NCBI GenBank assembly: GCA_007129085.1
Contig: SKWF01000236.1
Location: forward strand, 1 to 13,254
Reading direction: 5' to 3'
Source: Balneolaceae bacterium
Lineage (GTDB): Bacteria > Bacteroidota > Rhodothermia > Balneolales > Balneolaceae
DNA: 13,254 nucleotides
The position numbers and the translations under genes are program-made. Position 1 is the first letter of the stretch, and every line of letters starts with the position of its first letter. Of this stretch, positions 7,224 through 13,254 are shown in pieces. The notes under the pieces are model-generated. The model was given only the letters and a program-made list of their open reading frames with translations. It ran no database searches and had not been told where the DNA came from.

Positions 7224-8018
7224 ATGAGTAATAATCCGAGTTTTTTTAGATATGGGGGGCAGAATGTTGCCTTTTACAAAGTTGGCGCCGGCAAACCATT
7301 AATTATTCTTCACGGGTGGGGGAGTAGTTCTGATGTGATGCTGCCACTCGCAGAATCATTAAGTGATGTAAGAGAGTCGCACCTCATTGACCTGCCGGGA
7401 TTTGGCCGGAGTGAAGATCCACCCACTCCCTGGGAAATTCGCGACTATGCCGATATGGTTCTGGCTTTTACAGATGAGAAATTCCCAAACCAAAAGGTAG
7501 ACCTACTTGTACACTCGTTTGGAGCGCGAGTTGTGTTAAAAATATTGTCGGATTCAGCGGTATCTAACAAATTCGATAATATTCTTATTACCGGTGGAGC
7601 CGGCCTTAAACCTAAACGTTCTCCCTCCTATTACTTCAAAAAATATACCGCCAAAACTCTAAAGTTACCCTTTCTGTTCTTGCCGAAACCGCTGAGAGAA
7701 AAAGGCCTGAATAAGCTACGGGAAACTTCACTTTGGAAATCACTGGGTTCTTCCGACTATCAAAAGTTAACCGGTGTCATGCGCCAAACATTTGTTAAAT
7801 CGGTTACCGAATATCTCGATTCAACCCTTCCCAGCATTAACCACAATGTACTTCTGCTTTGGGGGGAAGATGACGGAGCAACACCTTTAGATCAGGCAAA
7901 ACGAATGGAGAAAGGGTTAAAAAATGGAGCTTTGGTTACAATTGAGAATGCAGGGCACTACGCCTTTCTGGATCAACCCGCCCAATTCAGTGCCATAGCA
8001 CGGGCATTTTTTGAATAG
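7224..8018 (+). CDS. Alpha/beta hydrolase
   Basis: This 264-aa cytoplasmic enzyme has the alpha/beta hydrolase fold. The oxyanion loop is LHGWGSSSD (residues 29-37), strand and turn DLPGFGRSE lie at 56-64, the nucleophile elbow is VHSFGAR with Ser98, the acid is D216 or D217 in LLWGEDDGATP, and the catalytic His is H245 in AGHYAFLDQP. The elbow has Val-His in place of the more usual Gly-His before Ser. Between strands 6 and 7 lies a lysine-rich lid (about residues 125-195). The substrate cannot be named; carboxylester hydrolases, dienelactone-type enzymes and BioH-like esterases all share these motifs. It is divergent from the HhH gene and ends 8 bases from the convergent solute-binding gene, with no hairpin between. 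Confidence 0.9.
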   Translation: MSNNPSFFRYGGQNVAFYKVGAGKPLIILHGWGSSSDVMLPLAESLSDVRESHLIDLPGFGRSEDPPTPWEIRDYADMVLAFTDEKFPNQKVDLLVHSFGARVVLKILSDSAVSNKFDNILITGGAGLKPKRSPSYYFKKYTAKTLKLPFLFLPKPLREKGLNKLRETSLWKSLGSSDYQKLTGVMRQTFVKSVTEYLDSTLPSINHNVLLLWGEDDGATPLDQAKRMEKGLKNGALVTIENAGHYAFLDQPAQFSAIARAFFE

Positions 8019-8026
8019 CTATTTCA

Positions 8027-8884
8027 TTAAAGCTGGCCAATCAGTAGTTCAGCGAGTTCATCTCCAAGGTGATCTCTTAAATGATCACGATATGTTTCTG
8101 AGTGAACATATCCTCCATCGTGATCAAAAAACTCATTAATTACATCTTCCCACTCGACCCCTCTAGGCATAATTACGCCAAACTCCTCTGCCAGTTCATC
8201 GCCTACTCTATGGCGAACCAATGGAGCACCTTGATCGGTTGCCCGCCAAAAGTTATAGATATCTACGTAGGCAAAATAGTTCTCTTCCTCGGCTGTTTTT
8301 TCAATTATTTCGGCATTGGAATGAGCCATTTCAATCTCTGAACTTGGTAAATAGCTCTGCAAAATTTCCCTTATACGTTCTTCATGCAGTGTACCTTCAA
8401 ATGCAAGGCCTCTCAAGCCGTTAAATGCCTCGGGAATTTCATCCATATCGTCAATCTCCGACACGCTGTTATGGGTAATCAGCACCGCAATATTGTTAAG
8501 ATAACTGGGGCTAAACGCGAGTTCCTCTTTCCTCTCCTCGGTAATCGTAACATTTGCCACACCAAATACGCCCGGTTTGGCATTCACTACTGTATCATAG
8601 AAACCGGAAAAGCTCTCTATAGCTTCAAAATGAATGTTCAAATTCACGTTATGCTCTGCTTCTACATACCTCGCGAAGTCTCTCATCAACTCAATTGTTA
8701 CACCGGTTAGATCTCCATTTTCATTTACATAGGAAAATCCTTCGCTGGGCACGTACAGCACCGTAATGTTTCCACCATCAAACTCTTGAACATCACCCCA
8801 CGATTCTGCCAAATAATCGCCTTCTTGACCTGTACATGAAATCGTTGCCAGTAGTATTATTATCAATAAACTTAATCTACTCAT
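8027..8884 (-). CDS. Periplasmic solute-binding lipoprotein, amino-acid type (SBP_bac_3)
   Basis: This 285-aa lipoprotein has a hydrophobic signal and lipobox ending at Cys17 (LLATISC). It then follows the family-3 solute-binding fold: strand ITVLYVPSEGFSYVNENGDLTGVTIELMRDF (seen as the usual V..P.F.Y.. .G...G...EL...) gives domain 1, ANVTITEERKEELAFSPSYL is the typical hinge motif with T.ER...L.FS.PY, and a second lobe with LAFEGTLHEERI and an FAYVDIYNFW strand follows. Such proteins bind amino acids or small polar solutes for ABC importers, or act as sensor domains. No permease or ATPase gene is adjacent, so its partner is elsewhere or it has a sensing or enzymatic role. It is transcribed apart from the upstream cold-shock gene, which has a terminator. 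A 9-base inverted repeat sits in its leader at 8896-8932. Confidence 0.85.
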   Translation of the reverse strand: MSRLSLLIIILLATISCTGQEGDYLAESWGDVQEFDGGNITVLYVPSEGFSYVNENGDLTGVTIELMRDFARYVEAEHNVNLNIHFEAIESFSGFYDTVVNAKPGVFGVANVTITEERKEELAFSPSYLNNIAVLITHNSVSEIDDMDEIPEAFNGLRGLAFEGTLHEERIREILQSYLPSSEIEMAHSNAEIIEKTAEEENYFAYVDIYNFWRATDQGAPLVRHRVGDELAEEFGVIMPRGVEWEDVINEFFDHDGGYVHSETYRDHLRDHLGDELAELLIGQL

Positions 8885-8895
8885 AAATATGAACC

Positions 8896-8932
8896 TGTTA
8901 CTTTTATCGATTTTTAAACAATTAAAGTAACA
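8896..8932. promoter_or_regulatory. Nine-base inverted repeat in the leader of the solute-binding gene
   Basis: TGTTACTTT at 8896-8904 and AAAGTAACA at 8924-8932 form a perfect inverted repeat with a 19-base AT-rich spacer, between 12 and 48 bases upstream of the ATG at 8884. It could be an operator for a dimeric regulator with half-sites about 28 bases apart, or a stem in the messenger leader. The repeat is exact; its role is inferred. Confidence 0.4.
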
Positions 8933-8969
8933 ATTTACCGGTTTATCGTTTCAATTTTTTGCCGGACAT

Positions 8970-8999
8970 AAAAAAAGCCACGCCGAAAAGGCGTGGCTT
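8970..8999 (-). terminator. Intrinsic terminator of the cold-shock gene
   Basis: Arms AAGCCACGCC (8975-8984) and GGCGTGGCTT (8990-8999) form a perfect 10-base stem with a 5-base loop. On the minus strand the stem is followed by a run of seven T (8970-8976, overlapping the stem base). It lies 28 bases after the cold-shock stop codon and separates that gene from the solute-binding gene. A second, bulged hairpin overlapping the stop codon lies just before it (9004-9027). Confidence 0.93.
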
Positions 9000-9026
9000 A
9001 TACAAAATCGGTTAAAAACCAGATTT

Positions 9027-9248
9027 TTAGTCGTAAATCAGGCTTTCTACTTCAGTAGCACTCAATCCTTTAGGAGTCTCTTCTACTGAAAATTCAACAG
9101 CTTCGCCGTCTTCTAAGCCTTCTTGAAAACCTAAGTTTTCAATGTTATTTCTGTGAACAAAAATATCTTTTCCGCCTTCGTCAGGTTGAATAAATCCAAA
9201 TCCTTTCTCTGCGTCAAACCATTTTACTTTACCTTGTTGCTTACTCAT
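9027..9248 (-). CDS. Cold-shock domain protein (CspA family)
   Basis: This 73-aa single-domain nucleic-acid-binding protein acts as an RNA chaperone or single-stranded DNA/RNA binder. It carries the cold-shock domain throughout: GKVKWFDAEKGFGFIQPD, with RNP1 at residues 15-20 (KGFGFI) and RNP2 at 29-32 (IFVH), then the usual VEFSVEETPKGLSATEV end. Length matches the family. The leader upstream of the ATG at 9248 is long and AT-rich with no Shine-Dalgarno sequence, and a near-perfect palindrome lies about 100 bases upstream, which could matter for leader-based cold control. A strong intrinsic terminator follows. Identification is secure; whether it is cold-induced cannot be told. Confidence 0.97.
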   Translation of the reverse strand: MSKQQGKVKWFDAEKGFGFIQPDEGGKDIFVHRNNIENLGFQEGLEDGEAVEFSVEETPKGLSATEVESLIYD

Positions 9249-9348
9249 ATCTATATAATATATCTAATTTATACACCTAAGTGTTCATCTAATGAAAAGA
9301 AGGGCGTTACCGTGTCGTTTCCAAAAAAATTACTATGTACCGTAGGTG

Positions 9349-9368
9349 GGAATTTTAATTAACATTCC
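9349..9368. promoter_or_regulatory. Near-perfect 20-base palindrome upstream of the cold-shock gene
   Basis: GGAATTTTAATTAACATTCC is symmetrical except for one mismatched pair (9354 with 9363). It lies about 100 bases upstream of the cold-shock ATG, in a 221-base stretch with no gene between that ATG and the DUF1508 stop codon. It may be a regulator site near the promoter or part of a long leader. No clear -10 or TAnnTTTG element was seen beside it. Confidence 0.3.
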
Positions 9369-9420
9369 TAAGTTAAAGGTTATTTGAACCAATATCTATT
9401 TTAATCTTATAATGTTTGGT

Positions 9421-9455
9421 AATAAAAACAGGGGCTGCCTTTAAAGCATCCCCTG
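9421..9455 (-). terminator. Intrinsic terminator of the DUF1508-like gene
   Basis: The stem pairs 9429-9438 with 9446-9455 around a 7-base loop, with one internal mismatch (9435 with 9449). Its base is GC-rich (CAGGGG with CCCCTG). Read on the minus strand, the downstream side is GTTTTTATT. It begins 15 bases after the stop codon of the 58-residue gene, which supports that gene being transcribed in this direction. Confidence 0.78.
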
Positions 9456-9469
9456 AAGCTATATATTTT

Positions 9470-9646
9470 TTATTGAAGTGCACTGTTTCGAAAACTCGTA
9501 CAGTTGCCCTCCTCTTTACCATTTTCTTCACAATCCTCGCGCTTTTCAAAACCTTGTTTAGAGAACGCTTCGATATCGCCTTTTTTATTTGTTCGTCTCC
9601 ATCGCCATTCGCCTTTTACATCCTGGTAAATTTCACATTTCGGCAT
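9470..9646 (-). CDS. Small DUF1508 (YegP-like) protein
   Basis: This 58-aa reading frame starts at the ATG at 9646 and ends in TAA. It begins MPKCEIYQDVKGEWRWRRTN, continues KKGDIEAFSKQGFEKREDC, and ends with NGKEEGN and a short tail. The pattern F/C-EIY.D..GEWRWR....KG.I.A.S.GF....DCE.. is that of the DUF1508 repeat, of which E. coli YegP has two tandem copies; this protein has one. The biochemical role of the family is unsettled. AGGAAGG lies about 10 bases before the ATG, the only clear Shine-Dalgarno sequence in the window, and a good terminator follows. Three cysteines (4, 39, 49) are unusual for this family as I recall it. An opposite-strand frame over the same bases lacks any such support. 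I am fairly sure the gene is real. Confidence 0.8.
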   Translation of the reverse strand: MPKCEIYQDVKGEWRWRRTNKKGDIEAFSKQGFEKREDCEENGKEEGNCTSFRNSALQ

Positions 9647-9784
9647 AGTTTTAAACCTTCCTGTTTATTGATCTGTTCTAATGAAAATTAATTTTTCGTA
9701 GAAGAGCCCTATTCTGAGCTGCCTTTTGGAATACTGTATGATGTAAAGCAGGTAAATATTGTGCGGGCTTTCTTTTTTCAACTG

Positions 9785-9812
9785 CTTACATACAAAACCC
9801 TTACTTTATAAT
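9785..9812 (+). promoter_or_regulatory. Possible promoter of the NYN-LOTUS gene
   Basis: A perfect TATAAT lies at 9807-9812, with CTTACA (four of six matches to TTGACA) at 9785-9790, a 16-base spacing. Transcription would begin near 9819, giving a leader of about 45 bases to the ATG at 9863. That makes the upstream GTG at 9824 an unlikely start. The match is to the general sigma-70 consensus, which is less typical in Bacteroidota, so it may be coincidental. Confidence 0.4.
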
Positions 9813-9862
9813 AACGAAAAGAAGTGCATAAATTTCAAAAAACTAACGCAGAACTCCTAATT

Positions 9863-10603
9863 ATGGATTCGACAACTACCTACAAGCTTGCTGTTTTGAT
9901 TGATGCCGATAACGCACAACCCTCCATCACAGAAAACCTACTTGCGGAAATCGCCAAATATGGCACAGCTAACGTAAAACGAATTTACGGCGACTGGACG
10001 CAACCTCAGTTAGGTAGCTGGAAAGAGCTTTTGTTGCAACACTCCATCCAGCCCATCCAACAGTTTGGGTATACAAAAGGAAAAAACTCTACCGATAGTG
10101 CACTAATTATAGACGCAATGGACTTGCTCTATACCGGAAAGTTTGATGGTTTCTGCCTGATTAGCAGCGATAGTGATTTCACTAAACTCGCTGCCCGAAT
10201 TCGTGAAGCGGGGTTAAAAGTGTACGGCTTTGGGGAGGAAAAAACACCGGACCCATTTGTAGCAGCCTGTGATAAATTTATCTATACCGAAGTACTGAAA
10301 GTAGATAAGGATGAAAAAGGAACGAAGAAGAAAAAGCCGCCAATTAACGAACTCAAACAAGACACAAAGTTAGTTAACCTTGTAAGAAACGCCATTGAAG
10401 CTTCTTCTGATGAGAGCGGTTGGGCTCATCTGGCCCCGGTTGGCAGCTATATTGCAAAACAGTCGCCCGGGTTTGACCCTCGTAACTACGGCTACCAAAA
10501 ACTAGGGGAGCTCGTAAAAGCGATGAACCTGTTTAAGTTCGACTACCGCTCAGTTGGCGAAGGACAATCTGAAGCCATTTATGTTAAAGATAAACGTAAG
10601 TAG
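9863..10603 (+). CDS. NYN (LabA/DUF88-like PIN) domain protein with C-terminal OST-HTH/LOTUS domain
   Basis: From the ATG at 9863 this is 246 aa. The frame is open to a GTG at 9824, but the ATG sits next to the conserved domain start. Residues 8-145 form a NYN domain of the PIN-like nuclease fold, with acidic residues in LIDADN (D14, D16), YGDW (D44), NSTDSALIIDAMDL (D78, D84) and ISSDSDFTKLA (D103, D105), followed by KVYGFGEEKTPDPF. A lysine-rich linker (KGTKKKKPP, 153-160) leads to an OST-HTH/LOTUS domain at about 166-245, with the WAHLAPVGSYIAKQSPGFDPRNYGY.KL stretch. LOTUS domains bind RNA, and NYN domains are often ribonucleases, so an RNA-cleaving or RNA-handling role is likely by domain analogy. 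The domains are recognised; targets are unknown. The gene stands alone on its strand and converges on the phosphate transporter gene 10 bases away. Confidence 0.9.
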   Translation: MDSTTTYKLAVLIDADNAQPSITENLLAEIAKYGTANVKRIYGDWTQPQLGSWKELLLQHSIQPIQQFGYTKGKNSTDSALIIDAMDLLYTGKFDGFCLISSDSDFTKLAARIREAGLKVYGFGEEKTPDPFVAACDKFIYTEVLKVDKDEKGTKKKKPPINELKQDTKLVNLVRNAIEASSDESGWAHLAPVGSYIAKQSPGFDPRNYGYQKLGELVKAMNLFKFDYRSVGEGQSEAIYVKDKRK

Positions 10604-10613
10604 AGACGGCGCT

Positions 10614-12362
10614 CTACTTTCCTCTTTTCTCAACAACCGTGGAGTATGCCGATTTTATTTTTCTTCCGGCAAGAGCTTCGCTGATATTAAACAGATGATC
10701 ACCAATTTTCTCCATCCTTTTGGTATAATCCAAAAAGATAAAACCGGCTTTGGTTGAATATGTACCATCTTCGAGACGGTTATAGTGCGCGTTTATAAGC
10801 TCATCGCGCGTTTTATTAATTTTCTCTTCTATTTTCATCGCTTTATCGAGGTCAAACTCACCGTTATTCTTATCAAGGTTTTTGCGAACGTGGCGAATGG
10901 CATCATACAGATGATCGAGCAACACGCCTAGCTCTTTCTTCGCTTCAGGCGGTAAATCAATCCCTTCGTTCTGCATATCCTCAAATGTTTTCGACATCTG
11001 GAAATAGAGATCGCCAATACGCTCAAAATCATTAATCATACTGTGCATGGAGCGAATTCGACGAGTCACCGATTCAGTTAAGTTGGCTCCGGAGATCTTT
11101 GTTAGATACTCTGCAATCTCCAGTTCAATATTGTCGGTAATCTGCTCACGTTTGGCAATTTTCTTCAGAAATTTCTCGTGCTTTTTCTGCTTTTTAAAGA
11201 AGAGCCCCTGGAAACTGAAGTGCATCTTCTCTATCAGCTTGCCGAAAAGTTCAATCTCTTTGTGTGCCTGGGCTATAGAGAGTTCCGGTGATGACATCAA
11301 CCCGGAGGATATGTATTGAAGCCTAAACTTACTGTCTACATCTTTCTTGTCGGTTTGAACACGCTCCACAAAGCGTATAATGCGCGGTACGAACGCGAAC
11401 AGTATTAGCACGTTCATCACATTAAATGTAGTGTGGAACAGTGACAGTGCGAGCGTTGCGTTGGCTCTACCGATTTCATCAGCCGCCTCAAATACAGATC
11501 CGGCATCAGGAGAGAAGAAGCTCATAATATTATCAATTCCCACCAAGAAGGGCTGTAGCACAATCAACATCCACACCACCCCGAAGACATTGAAAATGAG
11601 GTGGAACCTCGCTGCACGTTTCGCATGTACATTTCCGATAATAGCGGCAATATTTGCAGTTACGGTTGTACCGATATTTTCACCCAAAATCATAGCCGCT
11701 GCTATTGGAAAATCGATCCATCCCTGGAAAAGCATGACCAGTGTAATTGCCGTAGCTGCGGATGATGATTGAGTTAGAAGTGTTAAAATTGTACCGGCAA
11801 ATACGAATATTAGAATAGAGCCGAACCCAAACCCGGTTAAACCATCCAGAAACATGAACATTTCCGGGTTTTCATCAATACTCGGAACTGCGTTTTTGAT
11901 AAATTCGAGGCCGATAAACAGAATACCGAAGCCGATCATCGCCTCGGCTAAACTTCTCAATTTCTCTTTTCCGACAAACATAAACGGGAAAAAGATACCG
12001 ATGAGCATGATGGCGATCGGGGTAATCTCCATCTTAAAGCCGAAAATTGCGACCATCCAGGCTGTAACTGTAGTACCGATGTTGGCCCCCATAATTACGC
12101 CGGTAGACTCTATAAATGTTATTAATCCGGCATTTACAAAACTTACCACCATTACGGTTGTGGTAGTGGATGATTGGGTAACAGTTGTAGCGCCGAACCC
12201 GGTAACAATACCACGTAATCTTGTGGTGGTCATCCCTTTAAGAATAGCACGAAGTTTACCACCTGCGACTTTCTGTAAACCATCACTAAAAATTTTCATC
12301 CCATAAATGAAAATTCCGAGTGATCCTACGAGCTGTAGAAAGTCAAAAAACGTATAATCCAT
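10614..12362 (-). CDS. Na+/phosphate cotransporter-family membrane protein with PhoU-like C-terminal domain
   Basis: This 582-aa inner-membrane protein belongs to the NptA/YjbB type of Na/Pi cotransporter. The membrane part (about residues 5-330) holds two inverted Na_Pi_cotrans repeats, each with a TQSS signature: TQSSTTTT at 62-69 and TQSSSAAT at 197-204. Each is followed by a matching loop: GANIGTTVTA at 92-101 and GENIGTTVTA at 227-236. From about 350 to 565 is a soluble helical PhoU-like domain with two metal-site-like motifs, ERIGDLYF (447-454) and EKIGDHLFN (551-559). Such proteins move phosphate with sodium, and E. coli YjbB can export phosphate; direction here is not deducible. No pho regulon genes are adjacent. 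A TAnnTTTG-like element (12429-12436) lies upstream. The family is certain. Confidence 0.95.
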   Translation of the reverse strand: MDYTFFDFLQLVGSLGIFIYGMKIFSDGLQKVAGGKLRAILKGMTTTRLRGIVTGFGATTVTQSSTTTTVMVVSFVNAGLITFIESTGVIMGANIGTTVTAWMVAIFGFKMEITPIAIMLIGIFFPFMFVGKEKLRSLAEAMIGFGILFIGLEFIKNAVPSIDENPEMFMFLDGLTGFGFGSILIFVFAGTILTLLTQSSSAATAITLVMLFQGWIDFPIAAAMILGENIGTTVTANIAAIIGNVHAKRAARFHLIFNVFGVVWMLIVLQPFLVGIDNIMSFFSPDAGSVFEAADEIGRANATLALSLFHTTFNVMNVLILFAFVPRIIRFVERVQTDKKDVDSKFRLQYISSGLMSSPELSIAQAHKEIELFGKLIEKMHFSFQGLFFKKQKKHEKFLKKIAKREQITDNIELEIAEYLTKISGANLTESVTRRIRSMHSMINDFERIGDLYFQMSKTFEDMQNEGIDLPPEAKKELGVLLDHLYDAIRHVRKNLDKNNGEFDLDKAMKIEEKINKTRDELINAHYNRLEDGTYSTKAGFIFLDYTKRMEKIGDHLFNISEALAGRKIKSAYSTVVEKRGK

Positions 12363-12428
12363 ATATGGTTAATGTGATGTCTGTCGATTGAGGGTTTTTT
12401 AAATCACACCCTGCGGTTAAAACAAGAC

Positions 12429-12436
12429 CAAATATA
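12429..12436 (-). promoter_or_regulatory. Possible -7 promoter element for the Na/Pi cotransporter gene
   Basis: On the minus strand the bases read TATATTTG, matching the TAnnTTTG -7 motif of Bacteroidota. It would start the transcript near 12422, giving a leader of about 60 bases. A -33 TTTG at the right spacing is not clear, so confidence is low. The rest of the 149-base gap to the peptidase gene shows no terminator with a T-run. Confidence 0.35.
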
Positions 12437-12511
12437 AGGGTTGTTTTCCTCAGTTAAGAATTTTTTACTGCCCCTGCTGCTGAATTAACAATAAGGTAAC
12501 ATACCAATGAA

Positions 12512-13254
12512 TTATCGGAAATCGGAATAGGGATCTATGTTATAAAATGAAGCCAATAGTCTATAAATCGCAGAATATTCAACCCTCAGATTTTTCGGAT
12601 CTTCAAAAAATGCCTCCGATGCTACGGCAAAAAATTCAGCCGGATCAACGGCTCCATATTCATCCAGGGTTGATTTCCGCCCCCTCTCCATTTTCCATCG
12701 GTGATCGCGATACGCTTTGGCAAACGTCCGGTTCCACTCATCATCTCGTATAACATCGCCACGTTCATCAATCCCGGCCGACAACCCGTAACGTTGATCG
12801 AGCTGATGAGAAAATTCATGGATAATTAAATTTTGGTGATTCTTCTCATCATAAATTGAATCCGTAATATCCTGCCAAGATAAAATGATATTTCCCGTAT
12901 CCCACGACTCCCCCTTTCGCGGCTCCCTGCCCTGCGTAACTACACCTGCGGCGTCCTCTTCGTAAACCGGGGCCATGTAATCATCCGGGTAGATGAGTAT
13001 CGACTGCAGATCAGGATAGTAATCTGAGGGCACTTCCAAGATCAATAAACAAGCGTATGCTGCCACAACTACCTTCATCTCTTCCGTAAGTTGTAGGCCG
13101 CCACACCCTTCAAACAGTTTCTCATCCAGGAATATCGTTATTCTCTCTTTCAGCAAATCCCGGTATCGGTTTGGCAGCCGCTGATAGTACGGCACCTTGT
13201 ATTTCAGGATCTCTTCACGGCGACCGGGAAACGGTTTTCGCAGCAACCATCGGC
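12512..13254 (-). CDS. mtfA: MtfA-type zinc metallopeptidase (peptidase family M90), 5' end cut by window edge
   Basis: MtfA is a soluble zinc peptidase that in E. coli binds the Mlc repressor and so affects glucose PTS control; in other groups its target is unknown. The zinc-binding motif is HEFSH (LIIHEFSHQLD), and the DPAEFFAVASEAFF stretch about 60 residues later contains the likely third ligand Glu, as in E. coli MtfA. FEGCGGLQLTEEMKVVVAAYACLL and LPNRYRDLL are family hallmarks in the N-terminal half. A TTG at 13246 could serve as start, but the frame stays open through it (W, R) to the right edge, and homologues have an arginine-rich lead just before the LL.KPFP segment. I therefore treat it as incomplete at its N-terminus by a few residues to a few tens. 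No PTS or mlc gene is visible. Confidence 0.92.
   Translation of the reverse strand, partial: RWLLRKPFPGRREEILKYKVPYYQRLPNRYRDLLKERITIFLDEKLFEGCGGLQLTEEMKVVVAAYACLLILEVPSDYYPDLQSILIYPDDYMAPVYEEDAAGVVTQGREPRKGESWDTGNIILSWQDITDSIYDEKNHQNLIIHEFSHQLDQRYGLSAGIDERGDVIRDDEWNRTFAKAYRDHRWKMERGRKSTLDEYGAVDPAEFFAVASEAFFEDPKNLRVEYSAIYRLLASFYNIDPYSDFR

Noticed and set aside
9416..9691. A 91-codon plus-strand reading frame over the DUF1508 locus
   Set aside because: Its translation is low-complexity and Phe-rich and resembles no family. The minus-strand frame inside it matches DUF1508 and has a ribosome site and terminator.
9704..9770. AGCCC and GGGCT about 50 bases apart with a following T-rich run, looking like a plus-strand terminator
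   Set aside because: The loop would be about 45 bases, no plus-strand gene ends nearby, and the stem is only five bases.
11380..12306. Plus-strand frames of 130 and 150 codons opposite the Na/Pi cotransporter gene
   Set aside because: They are antisense shadows of a well-conserved membrane protein gene, with no promoter or family match.
12389..12412. AGGGT/ACCCT inverted repeat upstream of the Na/Pi cotransporter gene
   Set aside because: Only a 5-base stem with a 12-base loop, and the T-run lies inside the loop. Chance is the simpler explanation.
1..13254. Mobile elements, CRISPR arrays, tRNA/rRNA genes or signs of recent transfer
   Set aside because: No transposase, integrase, direct-repeat array, target-site duplication or RNA-gene signature was seen. 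Gene content and base usage look even across the window.

Overview
The window looks like chromosomal DNA from a member of the Bacteroidota/Balneolota group, perhaps a marine or halophilic Balneolaceae-type organism. This is inference. It rests on a PorX-type response regulator with a PglZ phosphodiesterase domain next to tsaE (an arrangement I recall as common in Bacteroidota relatives), on start codons that mostly lack a Shine-Dalgarno sequence, and on AT-rich leaders, two of which contain a TAnnTTTG element resembling the Bacteroidota -7 promoter motif. I see no insertion sequence, CRISPR array, tRNA or rRNA.

Layout. Bases 1-4102 (minus strand) hold a drug or solvent efflux operon read in the order TetR repressor, TolC-like outer-membrane channel, periplasmic adaptor lipoprotein, RND inner-membrane pump. 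The pump is cut by the left edge. Two copies of the palindrome TGACT-N3-AGTCA lie in front of the repressor gene and in front of the channel gene, so the repressor probably controls both its own gene and the pump genes. Bases 4312-6570 (minus) hold porX, tsaE and a small uncharacterised gene, spaced 3 and 6 bases apart. Bases 6639-7157 (minus) encode a membrane-anchored ComEA-like helix-hairpin-helix protein, divergent from an alpha/beta hydrolase at 7224-8018 (plus).

Bases 8027-9646 (minus) hold three separately transcribed genes: an orphan solute-binding lipoprotein, a cold-shock protein with a clear intrinsic terminator, and a 58-residue DUF1508/YegP-like gene with its own terminator that is easy to overlook. 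From 9863 a plus-strand gene encodes a NYN nuclease-like domain joined to an OST-HTH/LOTUS RNA-binding domain. It converges on a Na+/phosphate cotransporter-family protein with a PhoU-like tail (10614-12362, minus). The right edge cuts into an MtfA-type zinc peptidase (minus).

Most of this is conserved core or housekeeping content. The observations most worth following are the paired operator palindromes of the efflux operon, the unknown small protein co-transcribed with porX and tsaE, the overlooked DUF1508 gene, and several leader or trailer inverted repeats around the solute-binding and cold-shock genes.
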